The notes under the pieces were generated by a model that was not told the DNA's origin, made no database searches, and saw nothing but the letters and a program-made list of their open reading frames with translations. From Ischnura elegans (taxonomy: Eukaryota; Arthropoda; Insecta; Odonata; Coenagrionidae), in the NCBI RefSeq assembly GCF_921293095.1, contig NC_060254.1:4898001-4962000 (forward strand): DNA of 64,000 nt. The letters run 5' to 3'. Position numbers and translations under genes: made by a program. Position 1 is the stretch's first letter; the number at the start of each line of letters is the position of its first letter. Positions 12,401-24,400 of the stretch are shown one piece after another.

Positions 12401-15400
12401 AAGCCTATGCGAAATACATGGCACTATTCGATTATACGAAGTTTCGATTATACGAAATGTTTTGAATTTACGAACCTCGGATCGGTCCCCAGGAGCGAAA
12501 GGCATTCGTTTATACGAACTATGGCGAAATATTTGTCAACAAAACTAGTTACGCCGGCGTAAGTAGCTAAAAATATCAGCGCTTCCAACTGTGGTTCATC
12601 AAAAGTGTGAAATCGTAAATGATAGTGCAACTTTGGAGAGAAAGGGTTCGCCTAAAACCTCACGGTGGAAATTTAGGGGAAGAAGGAGTTAAGTAAAATA
12701 TCGTGACTGACATAATGCCCCTATTTACGTGCCTATTCGTAAACATCGCTTCGACAATACTTTGTAGTTTAACATGTCAGGAAGGTCGCACGGGGTATTT
12801 CGTACACTCCTAATTAACCCTTTGTACTGCTGTGAACGTACCTGGTACGTTGCTACTGTGAAAGTACTTCGAAGACTACTCGACTACTTTTCACCGAAGC
12901 ACTTCAAAGGGTCCCTAATCCGGGACCCTTTCCTCGACGAGCTCACCCTCGCTGGCCCCTCTCTTCGACCCTCCGAGCCTTTCTCCCCAAAAGTGACCGC
13001 TCTGACTACATTTTGAATATCTATAAATCAATGCCATCATCAAAAAATAATTGTTTGCATCGCACTCCTGCCAATCAGATTTTGTTAACTTTGCTAAAAT
13101 GGCCAAGTTAATAAAACTGTCATTTTTCATCGCAGAAACACGGTTCAAAGACATGCTTTATTTCCTCCACTACAATCGCAAATTGCTGGAAATCGGCCGG
13201 ATTCTCTTTGATAACGCATCATGAGGATGTTCTCGAGGTTGGTAATTGATACAACTAGCCTACTAGTAATTCTACCACTATAATATCACGGCTATGGTTG
13301 ATTCGTTACGTTATACCTTCAGGAAGATGCAGCGGATAAAATCGCGGAGGAGATTAGAGGCTTAAAAGATGATTTTGAAAAATTCTTGGAAAAAGCAGGA
13401 AGAGCACAGCGCGCAACATCTAACGATAATATTGCCCTTGACGATGATCTCCGTGCTTGCGACAATGGGACGCCGGTACATATGTCGGAAGAAGCAGCGG
13501 CCAGGTCTAGTCAGAATAGCAGTGACGACGAAGATGAAAATGAGGTAGTAATTTCACCAAATAAAGAAGAAGTACACGTTGCCCTCCAAACATTAAGATA
13601 TTTTGATCTGGCTAACGAGTTAGGTCCCCAATTTGATTCCCATTTATGCAAGTGAGAAACCATGGTGGAAGCGGCGATGGAGAAGGGCAAAAAGAAAATA
13701 TAACAGATTTTTTAGTACTATCTTTTCGTGTATATAATAGCCTTCCTGAGTAAACAACTTAAATATCTTAAGTATTGGGCTCTATTAACCACAAACTTAT
13801 TTTTCAGGCTACTCGTAATGAAGACGCACTTCTAACTCTAACCATGAACTTTCTTCTCGCGTGTCTCCCCGTTTTCCCATGCCGAGAGATCTTTCTTTCC
13901 AAGTCTTTGTTTACTTCCTCCCGCGGCCTTCTGCTGATCTTGCTGACACCCACCTTATGCATTCCAAACCCCTCCTTCCCCAGCATTTCCCATTCACTCC
14001 CCCCCCTAAAGTTACGGAGCTTGAGTGCGTCGTAGGAAAAAACGCCCCCCAAACTTAAACTGAGGCAGAGCTGAAGGCCCTTTCCTCACCCTTCTTTCTC
14101 CTGCCCCCTTCACCCCACCATATGCCGACCACTTCTTTCCTCAGGCAATCCCCATCCCACTCTTATCCACCCCACCCACTGGGAACGTTCCCCGATTGTG
14201 GAGAAGGGCATGGTTCATCTTTACCTGCAACGGGGGTAAGTTATTAACCGGAGAGAGGCTGAAGAAGTATCTTCCACTATCGGGGAAATGGTGCCGCGCT
14301 TATAATTGTCTCTCTTCTTCTCTGCTGACGTTTCAATTGAAATTATTTTCTTTGCTCTTTCCTCACTATATTTATTCACGATTATGGCGCGACTATTTTT
14401 TAGTGCTAAAGCTAAGAAAATCTTTTCTCTACGTCAATGATTCTTTGCATAACTTTCAATACGGCGGAGAAAGGAACACGAAAACTAAATGAGGTGAATG
14501 TACAGGTTTTTGCGTGTCATTTTTGGGAATTCACGCAAGTGAACCAATACTTAACACACATTGAGAAATGATGAAACATCTCTTGTAGGAAAACAATCAA
14601 TGCGGATAATAACGTTTCTCTCTTTATTTCTCCGATAATGGAAGATGCTTCTCCTGTCGTTTTCCGGTTGGAACCTTGCTCCTGTCGGCATAAAAGAAGA
14701 GAGAAATACTATATGAACATAGCACTTCACACCCGGTATGAAGAATATGGTCCTGATGAAGAATAAAGTCTTTCGTAGCAATGTCTGCTAAGATGACGGA
14801 GCACAGTATCCGGACGGAGAACTCAAACAGAATTTACTTCAAATATTCGCCAGAAGATAATCATATCCTACGTAATTTATAATCGTAACTGAATCTCAAT
14901 GAAAATAACTAATGGAAAAGATAGCACATTCAACTGAAAATACGGAGTAACTCGAAATATTTACTTATGAAGGTTATTTTGGAAACGGGTGGAGGCCCTC
15001 GTTTTTCTTTTTTTTTCTCGTCACTGAGCGATAGAGGGCGACATAAATGGCGGTTAGGCCGGCTGCCGCTAAAATTCCGTGGGTGCTGGAAACAAATATC
15101 TATCTTACGCGAACTTAATAATTGTTATTCGCTCCTAACCACAAATTTATAACATGAAATTCTTATAATAAACTTTGCAATTCATTATTTGATTACGTTT
15201 TCTAAACTGGTCGGGAATTTCTTAAGCGATCGTTGACGTTGAAGTATGAACGAGAAATCGGAATTTTATGGTGGTTTAATCATTTAACGATCTTTCACAG
15301 CATAAATCGATAACAAAAAGCCTTTTCTATGAATAATACCGAGAATAACCACCGAAAACATTTAAAGGAGACCACTAAAGACAAAAAAGGGCGGAAGAAA

Positions 15401-18400
15401 CAAAAGCGAACATTTTTTCGTGGCTTATGAAAAAGGTTTGAAATTACGAAACTCGACTTCACCAAGTGCCAATTTTCAGGTCCCACTGACTTCGTAAAAT
15501 CAAGAGTTTACTGTAGCCACTTCAAAATAACTATATAAGATTTTGTTTATTGAAATAAAAGAATGCTTATGAATATAAAATTGCTTATGCTATGCAGAAT
15601 CTCACTGGTCTATCATTTGAAGGCACATCGCAAATTGTTCCTATTTTGCCACACATTTATTAGCTCTTTAATATGCGAAATTAACTTCATTGCAAGTGAA
15701 TTTGCTCAGTAAGTACCAAAATTATTTACCCTGCTAAACAGATTAGTTCACCTAAAGTAAAGGGACATACAGGGTAGTGAAGCCGTAATAGACAACAGCA
15801 TCAAGTAATTTATATATGTATGCATTTTATACAGTGATCATGGATGTGAGCTTGATTTACAGAGATATGTGCTTAAAGAATCCCATTGAGGTGATTGAGT
15901 ATTAAGTGCAATTATTTTTTTTTCAAAGCACGTGATTTGGTAAGCCTTGATAAAAACTTGCGGTCAGAATTATAAATTGGCTCCAAATACTATTTGATAC
16001 TATAAATACTGCATTGATGACACGGCAAACTCATTTTCAGTATCCTCCCAAATGCTATCTAACTATAGGCACACTCCTATCAATGATATCAAAATTAATG
16101 GGTTTCTAAAATGGTTCTCAGCTGCACTCGGGTATTTAATTTGTTTTAAGAAGCTGCATCATCAAGCATTGAAGAGTACCGGTGATCACTATCTTAGTAG
16201 TGATTACTGATTTTCAATGTTTATATTGAATTTTCAAATATAATTGCTCCATGTAAAACTTTCTGATATCAGAAGGAAGTGCAAAATTCTGTCTCAAGAC
16301 AGCCACTCTAAGTGTATGAACAATCTCCAATGATGCATTTCACAAAATGCTCAGTTTTGTTGTGATTTAGGTTTTCTATGGACTCGAAACAGTTCAACAC
16401 GTACCTCTTTTTAAAAATGAGACTCAAAACATCCTTTTCATCAGAGAACAACAGTACATTAGCGGTTGCCACAAAACATGTTGTTGCTATTTATTTCTTA
16501 ACTTAGCAACTAGGTTACAAGTACAACACCCTCCCTCCAACTAGTTGCTTCCATCAGCTACAAGATTCTGTTGATTAATGCAGTTCCCACGCTTGAAATT
16601 GTAAAGCCCCTTTGGTAAAACATATGCTACCATATATATTATGTTGACTTGTATTCAGCAATTATTTTTCCTTCGGCAACAGTGCTTCTAACAAAATTGT
16701 GTCTAACCTCTGTGCTGTGACCTTTCCTTGATGTGTCCAAAATTTGCATTTTTTACTCCAGACTTGTCATAATTTCCACCAATTTTAATTTTAATTTCAT
16801 TAATGCACCACATCACTACCAAGTATTTTAATGCAGTTCTTTCCAACGATTCCTTGTATAACTCTGGAGACTGTAACACTATTTTTTGCTCCAGCTGCCA
16901 AACTTACATACCTACTCGCCTTCTATTGCATACATGGCTACACATCACTGCTCTTTGTTTTCCAATGCTACTGCTCCATTAGCTAACTTAAGTTTATCCA
17001 GTGCAGGATACTCCGTTAATAGTATGGCATTTTGCAATGTGGTAGGTTGCCATGATATTTCTTATTTATGTTTTTTCAAACAGTTTGTTTTGCTAATTTT
17101 TGTTGGAATTTGATATAAAGTGTATGGTGTGTTGTGTGTTTCTCCTAATTAAAACTGTTCACGATTTGGACTAAAGGACTGTAATACAGGGTTCCCACTC
17201 TACCTGAACAATGAAATTCACGGCTTTTTCCAGGTTTTCACGGTTATTTTTCACATTTTCACGTTTTTTTTTAAGGTTTTCACGGTCTCAATTTTGCTAA
17301 ATTCACGGTCCGATAATAAGCCAACAATAAGAAAATCACTGGCCGTATATCAACAGAAAATTAACGTACGCGAAAAACGCCGTGAATGTTAACGCCGCAA
17401 TGAAAAGTGATATCTGTTATGACGTGATCTATCGTTTGCAAAATTCAGGGCCGACTAAAGGACCAGCCCAACCGCGCTCTTGCCCGGACGCCGAATACCC
17501 TTCGGACCTTCTTCCGTCCGGACACTCGAGGTACTTTTTTAATTCCTCGCTGAGAGATTGTTTTTTGCGCACGTTGTTATTACTGCAAAGTAACCGAATT
17601 TCCCCCACCCCAATATTTCTTATTTAACGGAAAATATTTTATTTAAATTGTTTATAGAATATAATAAATTGATTCTTTCTTATTCAGCGGAAAATATTTT
17701 ATGAAAATTGTTAATAGAACATAATAAATCGAAAAACAATTTCATACACCGTATTAGCACGAATCTAAGACGAACACGATTCTAAGACTACCCTCCTTTT
17801 TTGGAACTCCACTAGGGGACAATTTTTCTTTATTAATAACGATACGATTATAAAATGAATGCGGAAAAACGATCAATGCTTCATTTTTTTTGCTGGATTG
17901 CCTATGTCCCAGGAAACGCAGGATTTTGGCGAGTAATTAAGAAATTCATTTAAGGTTTCAAAACAATATTTTAGATAATAACAGGAATAGTAGTACTTTA
18001 TCAAGACACACGGCATTTACACTGCTATTATGGATTTCAGTCAGATATAAAAATTCTTATCCATCAAACACCATTTCCAGTACACCTATTCACGAGAGCA
18101 ATGTGCATGTTGTGCCTAAAACAACCGCATTCGCCGGTGCAGTGACTGGTTGTGAGATGGATCACGAAGGCCAAAAATAGTCAATTACTTGAATTGTTCC
18201 TGTCTAATGAATATATTTTTAATACAATTGAGGTAGTGTGTAAAGCGTGAACAATGTTGCGTTAATCGTCAGCGGCACGCCCACCTGGATCTTCGCCTTC
18301 ATATCTCTACTTGTTTTCTCCAGGTAGCTCACTCTACCCCCACCCCTACCGTCATGTGCTAGCGGACAACCCAAGGCGCTCTGCAATATTCACGTGCATC

Positions 18401-21400
18401 TAGCCCGGATTCTTTTCTTCATGTTCAATTATTTTCAGTCCATCTCTTAAAGTTCTCAATAGTTTCTTCGGAGGGGCCATGGTCGGAAGACGACTAAAAT
18501 TAAACTAGTGAAAATGACTCTATTAAACTCACATGGAAAACACTCGGTGGTTCAAAGTCCAGCCACCCCGGAAAGTAGGGAACCACTCGTACGAGGTGAA
18601 GTTCGGAACTGATGCTATCGCGTACGGGGGTACGCAGAGCACACTGCAGAGGGCGAAGCGTGACCATATGACTGCGCCATGAAATTTTTTACCCTAAAGA
18701 TGCCCATTCTTTTCTAATTAGCGTAGAGCAAGATGATCAGATGAATTCGGATTGTTAGTAGGGAGAAACAAAAATCCTGAGAAGATATCCCTTCGTCAGT
18801 AACTCTGACAAGTGAGACTACTTGTAGTAGTATAGCTCGTAAATTGATAACTGATAACAACCTGGTATCATGTTTTCGGAACAAAATGCCGAATTAACTG
18901 CCGTAAGCTCAGCTACGAGGATATCGCGTTTCGCCAAAAATCACCATCGTATTTTTCCATCTATTTCCTTGCTTAAAATACGTCATGTGTGGTCTCGTTT
19001 TTTTTTAACGTGCAAATTACTAACATTTCAATCTAATAAAAGCATAATAGCAATTACTGAATATCATTGCTAGATACCTTTTGGGCTAATAGGTGATTCA
19101 TGCAGCAGTTGACCTCCATAAACTGGGAACTTTAGGCTGAAAAAGGTCAGTTGGTGAGAAGAGGGGGGAGCGCGAAACACGTTTCTATTGTTCTCGTGTA
19201 ACTCGATATTTTTTTCGAAGCTAAAGTCTTCGTAATAAGATCCCTGCGCGAGCTGGGACCTGTTTTTATTTTGAAGAAGAGAAAAGCGTCAGAAGGGGGG
19301 AGGCGAATGGTGAATGGAGGGGGATAAAGGTTCTTGGGAAATGCGCTAATGTTACTTTCCCACGGCACTGAGCTTCTCCCAATGGTAGTTCCATCTCTTG
19401 GAGAGGATTCCAACTACGTGCTTGTCGTTATTAGCCATAAATGACACATTGTATTTATTTCGTCTCATTTTCGTCAAACGATGGATGCGGGAAAATTCTG
19501 CGTCGGAACCGCGATCTTCAAACGATCAATGCGAGAAACGATACTTCGGGGAACGATAGATGCGGTAAAAAATTAAATTGTCTATAAGGAACTTTATTTG
19601 GGACCAGAAACGGCGAACGATCAATGCGGGAACGATAGATCGAGGTTCCACCGTATAACTTTCTTTTGAAAGCGGCAGTGTAATGACTTCTTTTCTCTGC
19701 TATTGTAATACTCTGAAACCAAAACTGAATCGATCTCTCTAATCAGAGGCAAATCATGTTCCCTTCTTACCGTTGCTCTGGGAAAAATGGAACGACTATG
19801 TAGCATAATTAATCGTAGAGGGCGTAACTTGGTGGAAATCCATAATATCACGAATACAAGGATCAAGGAAATAGCAAAGTTCTTGATCCTTGTATTCGTG
19901 AGACTATGTAGCAGTTTATATCGCGACGGCATTGAGGCTTTAACGACACAAACAAACAGCATTACCTTAGATAGCACAAAGCGGAGGAACTGGATCACCA
20001 CCGACAATAAATAACTCCACACAAACTTTCCGGTTGCGACGTAAAACTGGCAAGTTCCAGGTCGACGCATGCGGCAATCGTGTAATGCTGTGTTGCCATA
20101 AGCGGAAATCTTCTCTCGTTTTCAGGGCCGCAATGCGCGAGAATTAGTAACGTCACGCCAAAAGCTCGCTGTCACCCGGTTCAAACGCAGGGAGCGTAGT
20201 GTCCACAGCGCATGGCAGGTTGTCAAGGCTAGCGGTCTTCCAGTCATAGGATTGAGGGTGTTGAATAAACGTTCAAATTTTTCGACACAATGGCCATCTA
20301 GATTTAGTTTCGAAAGTGGTCGCTGCAGCCAGTGGGAAGGCTAATTGGGTTGAAGGGGGACTAAGCAGTGACCGAGGGAGGGGAAACCAAGCCATTTGAG
20401 GAGAGTAAACAAGCTGATGAGAAGTGGTGTCATATTTCAGGAGGGGGAGAGAAAAGGCCTGCGCTGGGGAAAGATGTTTTTTTCTTCAGGCAACATTCGT
20501 TCCCACGCTTTTCTGACCCACGCGACCGCATGCGACGAAGCTCGCCACAATGAATAGAAGTGTGCTAGCCACGAACGAAGATGAAAATTTCTGGGAAGGT
20601 ATTATTGTCAAGATTGAGAGATTTTTAAGGTTTTAAGACGAAATTCACGGCTATTTCCCGGTTTTTTCACGGTAGAGGAAATTCACGGCTAATTCACGGT
20701 TTTAAGGTTTTCACGGTTGAGTGGGAACCCTGGTAATAATACATATTTTATCAGGTTATGGAAGCCCAGGAACCCTTTGGTCTACGTTGGAAATTCTGAA
20801 TTGGAAATTGAAGGCTGATGATGAATCATGACTACTCATATAGAAACTAGGTCCCTGTGACGTCACGTGAAGTGGCATCATATGGGCGCCAATCTGGCCT
20901 TTTTGAAATGAGGTTAAAATTGACAATTGCCATTCGTCAAAACTGGGATTTCTAAAACCAAATACTTTGTATATTACGAATACACTAATGGTGGGTAACG
21001 AATCGCAATCAATGCCTTTTGTTTTCTTTGACAAAGGAAACTACCCTATTTCATGATATACCGATAAAAATGTCTTTCATTGTGTAGAAACATTTTTATT
21101 GACAATAAGAGACCCATAAGCGTGCACGGTGACGTGAAACTGTCGTTAGGGAGTGCAAAATCCACCTCAACGCAACTGAAGCATTTGAGGGTGGAACACA
21201 AGTCAGTATGTGATGAGAAAGTGACAAAATTCAGGGGAAACTTATGTGAGGAATATCAAAATTAAGTCAAAGGTTTCTTTCAAAAGTTTCTGAAGATTGA
21301 ACCTATTTTCATTTCCAAACGCAAGCATAACGGTTTACGTCCTGAGCGTGTAAAAATTTTATCATTTTTAAAAATGATCTGAAAGCTTATAAAAATGATT

Positions 21401-24400
21401 TTTTATCGGTAAAAATATTTAAATGTGTATGTAAATCTAAATAGCATTCCTTTGATTGTATGTACCCAGAAGAAACTTGAATAACTACTTCGTTTCATAG
21501 CAGACAATTGAAAATGCATTTGGATCCGAAAATATCCCGAGATCCGGGTCCTAAAAAAATCCTGGATTTCGCCAGCCTCAGAATCATGCGTGGCACATGA
21601 ATGACAGTTGTTTATTTTCCTTCTTGAAAAATGATTAACCTACTTTTTCATTCATTGAGCTCCAACAATCATGAAGATGAATTCTCCTGACGTTGACATA
21701 CACTCATTTTGCAGCAGTAAGAATCAGCATTTTCTTTCAAATACTGTTCTTCAGATGCCGTTTCTGCAAGTGAAAGCACTCTTTTCCAATCAAGGGTTCA
21801 TATATTTTTTTGAAAATCCACGAGCGAAATAGCCAGTTGTTTCAAGTGCAGACAGTGCTAGTTTTTCCCAAATTACTCCCATTCTCCACACTTATAAGAT
21901 TAGCTGCGACTACTAACACTAAATTAAACAGTTCAAATTCACAATCGGTTACTATTTACAGTAACTTGCCGTTGTGGGATAACTCCTTTCGGAGGATTTG
22001 ATTATTACCAATATGTTCATGTCCGTGGTCATGAAAATGATATGGAATTTGCGACAGGTGCTCATTGAAAAATATCGAGGTGCAAAATACTGATGTTCTA
22101 GTTTTATTGTAAAAATATTGTGCCATTTTTCTTCCATTTACAGGTTGTCTCATCCAGATTACTTTCACAACTTCTACCTTCACAATTTACAGAGGAAGAA
22201 CTTTTTCAAATGTTCTGAATCTTTTTTAATAACTTTTAATCATACATGTTATGAATTTGAACGGGTTATTCTAATCACTTGTCCCTTTACACAACAATTC
22301 ATCATTTCCACTGATACCAACGTACGTTCCGAACAAAATACCGTATAAACGCGTGTAAGAGGCGCACCTTTTTTCCCAGACATTGCAGCCAAAAATGGGG
22401 GTGCGCCTCTTACACAAACTTCTTATCTTCCCCCCCTCCCCTTCCCCGGTCCCAAGTCCAAGGGGAACTGAGTGGCCTTGGTTTTTAGCATGAGTCAGTC
22501 ATCCGAAACCCTGGGTCAAAAACAAGCAGCAGGTAGGGGAGTTTCTCCCATAGTGACGTATTTTTAAAATGCTCCTGTTTGAATTTCTAGTAAGCATCGC
22601 GCCGTCATGTCGGTATCCCAGAGGTGAACATTGAAAAGATCGCGCGGGGTGATTCGCTCCGGAGCGCACGCTAAATTTACTGCCACGAGTGGGCATACTG
22701 CGGCATTTATACTGCATATAGTAATCGCTTATCAAACGTAGAGAAACGCGTAGTTTTGAAGGACATACCTGGTTAATAGTCAACATCTGTCTTGCCGAGA
22801 AATTTCCATTGCGCTGAGCACCTGATTTTTCAAAAATTATCTTCAGACGCTTATATGAGGATTTTTGCAACTGAAAATTATATTGGTGTCAAAACCTGCG
22901 GTTTAAAAAATTCGAACGAGTGTGTTCATTGTTGGATTAGCGCTGAAGGAGAGGTCGAGGGGAAGGAGCGCGCACCCTCCCCTCCATATTTCAAGCTACG
23001 AGGCTACGAGCGAAGGAGCAAGGGAAGAACACGTTCGATCTTGCATGTGACGTCGTTGCCTTTAAAGCGAAGAGGCGAAGGCGCAGTAATGTGATATACG
23101 CAGTTTGCGTTGCCTGAAGTTTCCAGTCCGTCTCGTCTCGTTTGAATGCGCTTATGCTACGCTTGTTTCTTCCGAAATTGTGCTGTTAGGACTAAGTTGA
23201 ATATTAGTAGCCTTGTTTTAGCTATAAATCTTTGTGTCAATCAATTAGAGCTCAAAAAACTTAAATGCTGTCAGATATACGTCGCGTTAGGTCTAATTCT
23301 TTTTAGAACCTCGTGCGTGTCATACAATTGCTGAAAGATATCGAGATATATTTTCGAGCTCAGTTGGTGACTCACCTAGCATTTGACCTCCAGAAACTCG
23401 GAGAATTGAACCTGGTAGACCGAAAAAGGTCAGTTGGTGAGATGGGGTAGGGATGAAATGCGTTTCCATTGACTGTAACTTGATAATTTCCTATTTTCCT
23501 GTGGAGTTCAGGAAAGGAAAAAAGTCCCCTTGCACACACACCGATTTTGGATGGCCGGTAAAAAATATCGGCCGATATTTTACCGGCGAAGCGATGCTTG
23601 CACACACGCCGGATTTTAACCGGTCAAACGATAAGTTGCTATGTTTTTGAGCCGGCGACGGCGATCCACAGTGACAATGGCCGGCAGCTAACCGGCATTT
23701 AGCCAGTGCCGGCGCGTGTTCGGTACGTGTGCAAGCTCCAATGCTCTCCCATTGTTCACTATTGGAATGTGGACGGCCGATATTTTACCGGCCGTCCAAA
23801 ATCGGTCTGTGTGCAAGGGGCCTTAAATATATGAGGTGGTTATTATCCTAAGGCGCTGAGATTGCCCCGATTGTTGTCCAATCTCTTGGGAATGTTCATG
23901 CTATCTGCCTGTCGCGTTTTGCCTTAAAATTTTCCACGGCTGCAATTCTATTGCAATACTCCTGTGAGAGCTTTTAAACAAAATTGTTTATGAGTAGGAC
24001 AAGCAACGTAGAGCGATGGCGTATGCGAAGAGAGGATCGGAACTTTTTCTACTCCCTCTTATGCCACTATTACCGCCGCAGTTATCAAAATTTCCTCTTT
24101 CAAACAGTACTGAAAGAGGAAATTTCGATAACTGTCGAAATTCCAGGCATACGTCTGCAACACCGCACGATAGGATAAAAAAATGCCGCAATTTTTTTTC
24201 TTTATAGCTTCGATCCTCAAAATAGGGGTGCGCCTCTTACACGTGTGCGCCTCTTACACACGCTTATAAGGTAATATCATGAGTTGCAGTGTTTACAAAT
24301 AGGTAACAGATTTATTCACCATTAATGTCATTCATCCAGAATGCATTCTGTCCCAAGCATTTGTAAGTTGCCGTGACTCTCTCATCATTGTCATCATCCA

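Larger units (their letters stand above)
17187..20732. mobile_element. 3.55 kb composite DNA element with CAGGGTTCCCACTC ends
   Basis: Terminal inverted repeats CAGGGTTCCCACTC at 17187 and the inverse GAGTGGGAACCCTG at 20732. Subterminal TTTTCACGG motifs recur several times at both ends. GTAATA directly repeats at 17181-17186 and 20733-20738. Superfamily not determined (hAT or Kolobok-like are candidates). The interior contains other elements: a pogo-like transposon remnant (about 18340-19655) and a C-family piece (about 19085-19425). Confidence 0.75.

Noticed and set aside
19621..20070. 149-codon minus-strand open frame
   Set aside because: It covers a transposon end and the perfect hairpin at 19849-19900. 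No family motif is present.
24228..24258. short tandem repeat resembling a CRISPR-like unit
   Set aside because: There are only two copies, and they are a duplicated terminal repeat of element C.
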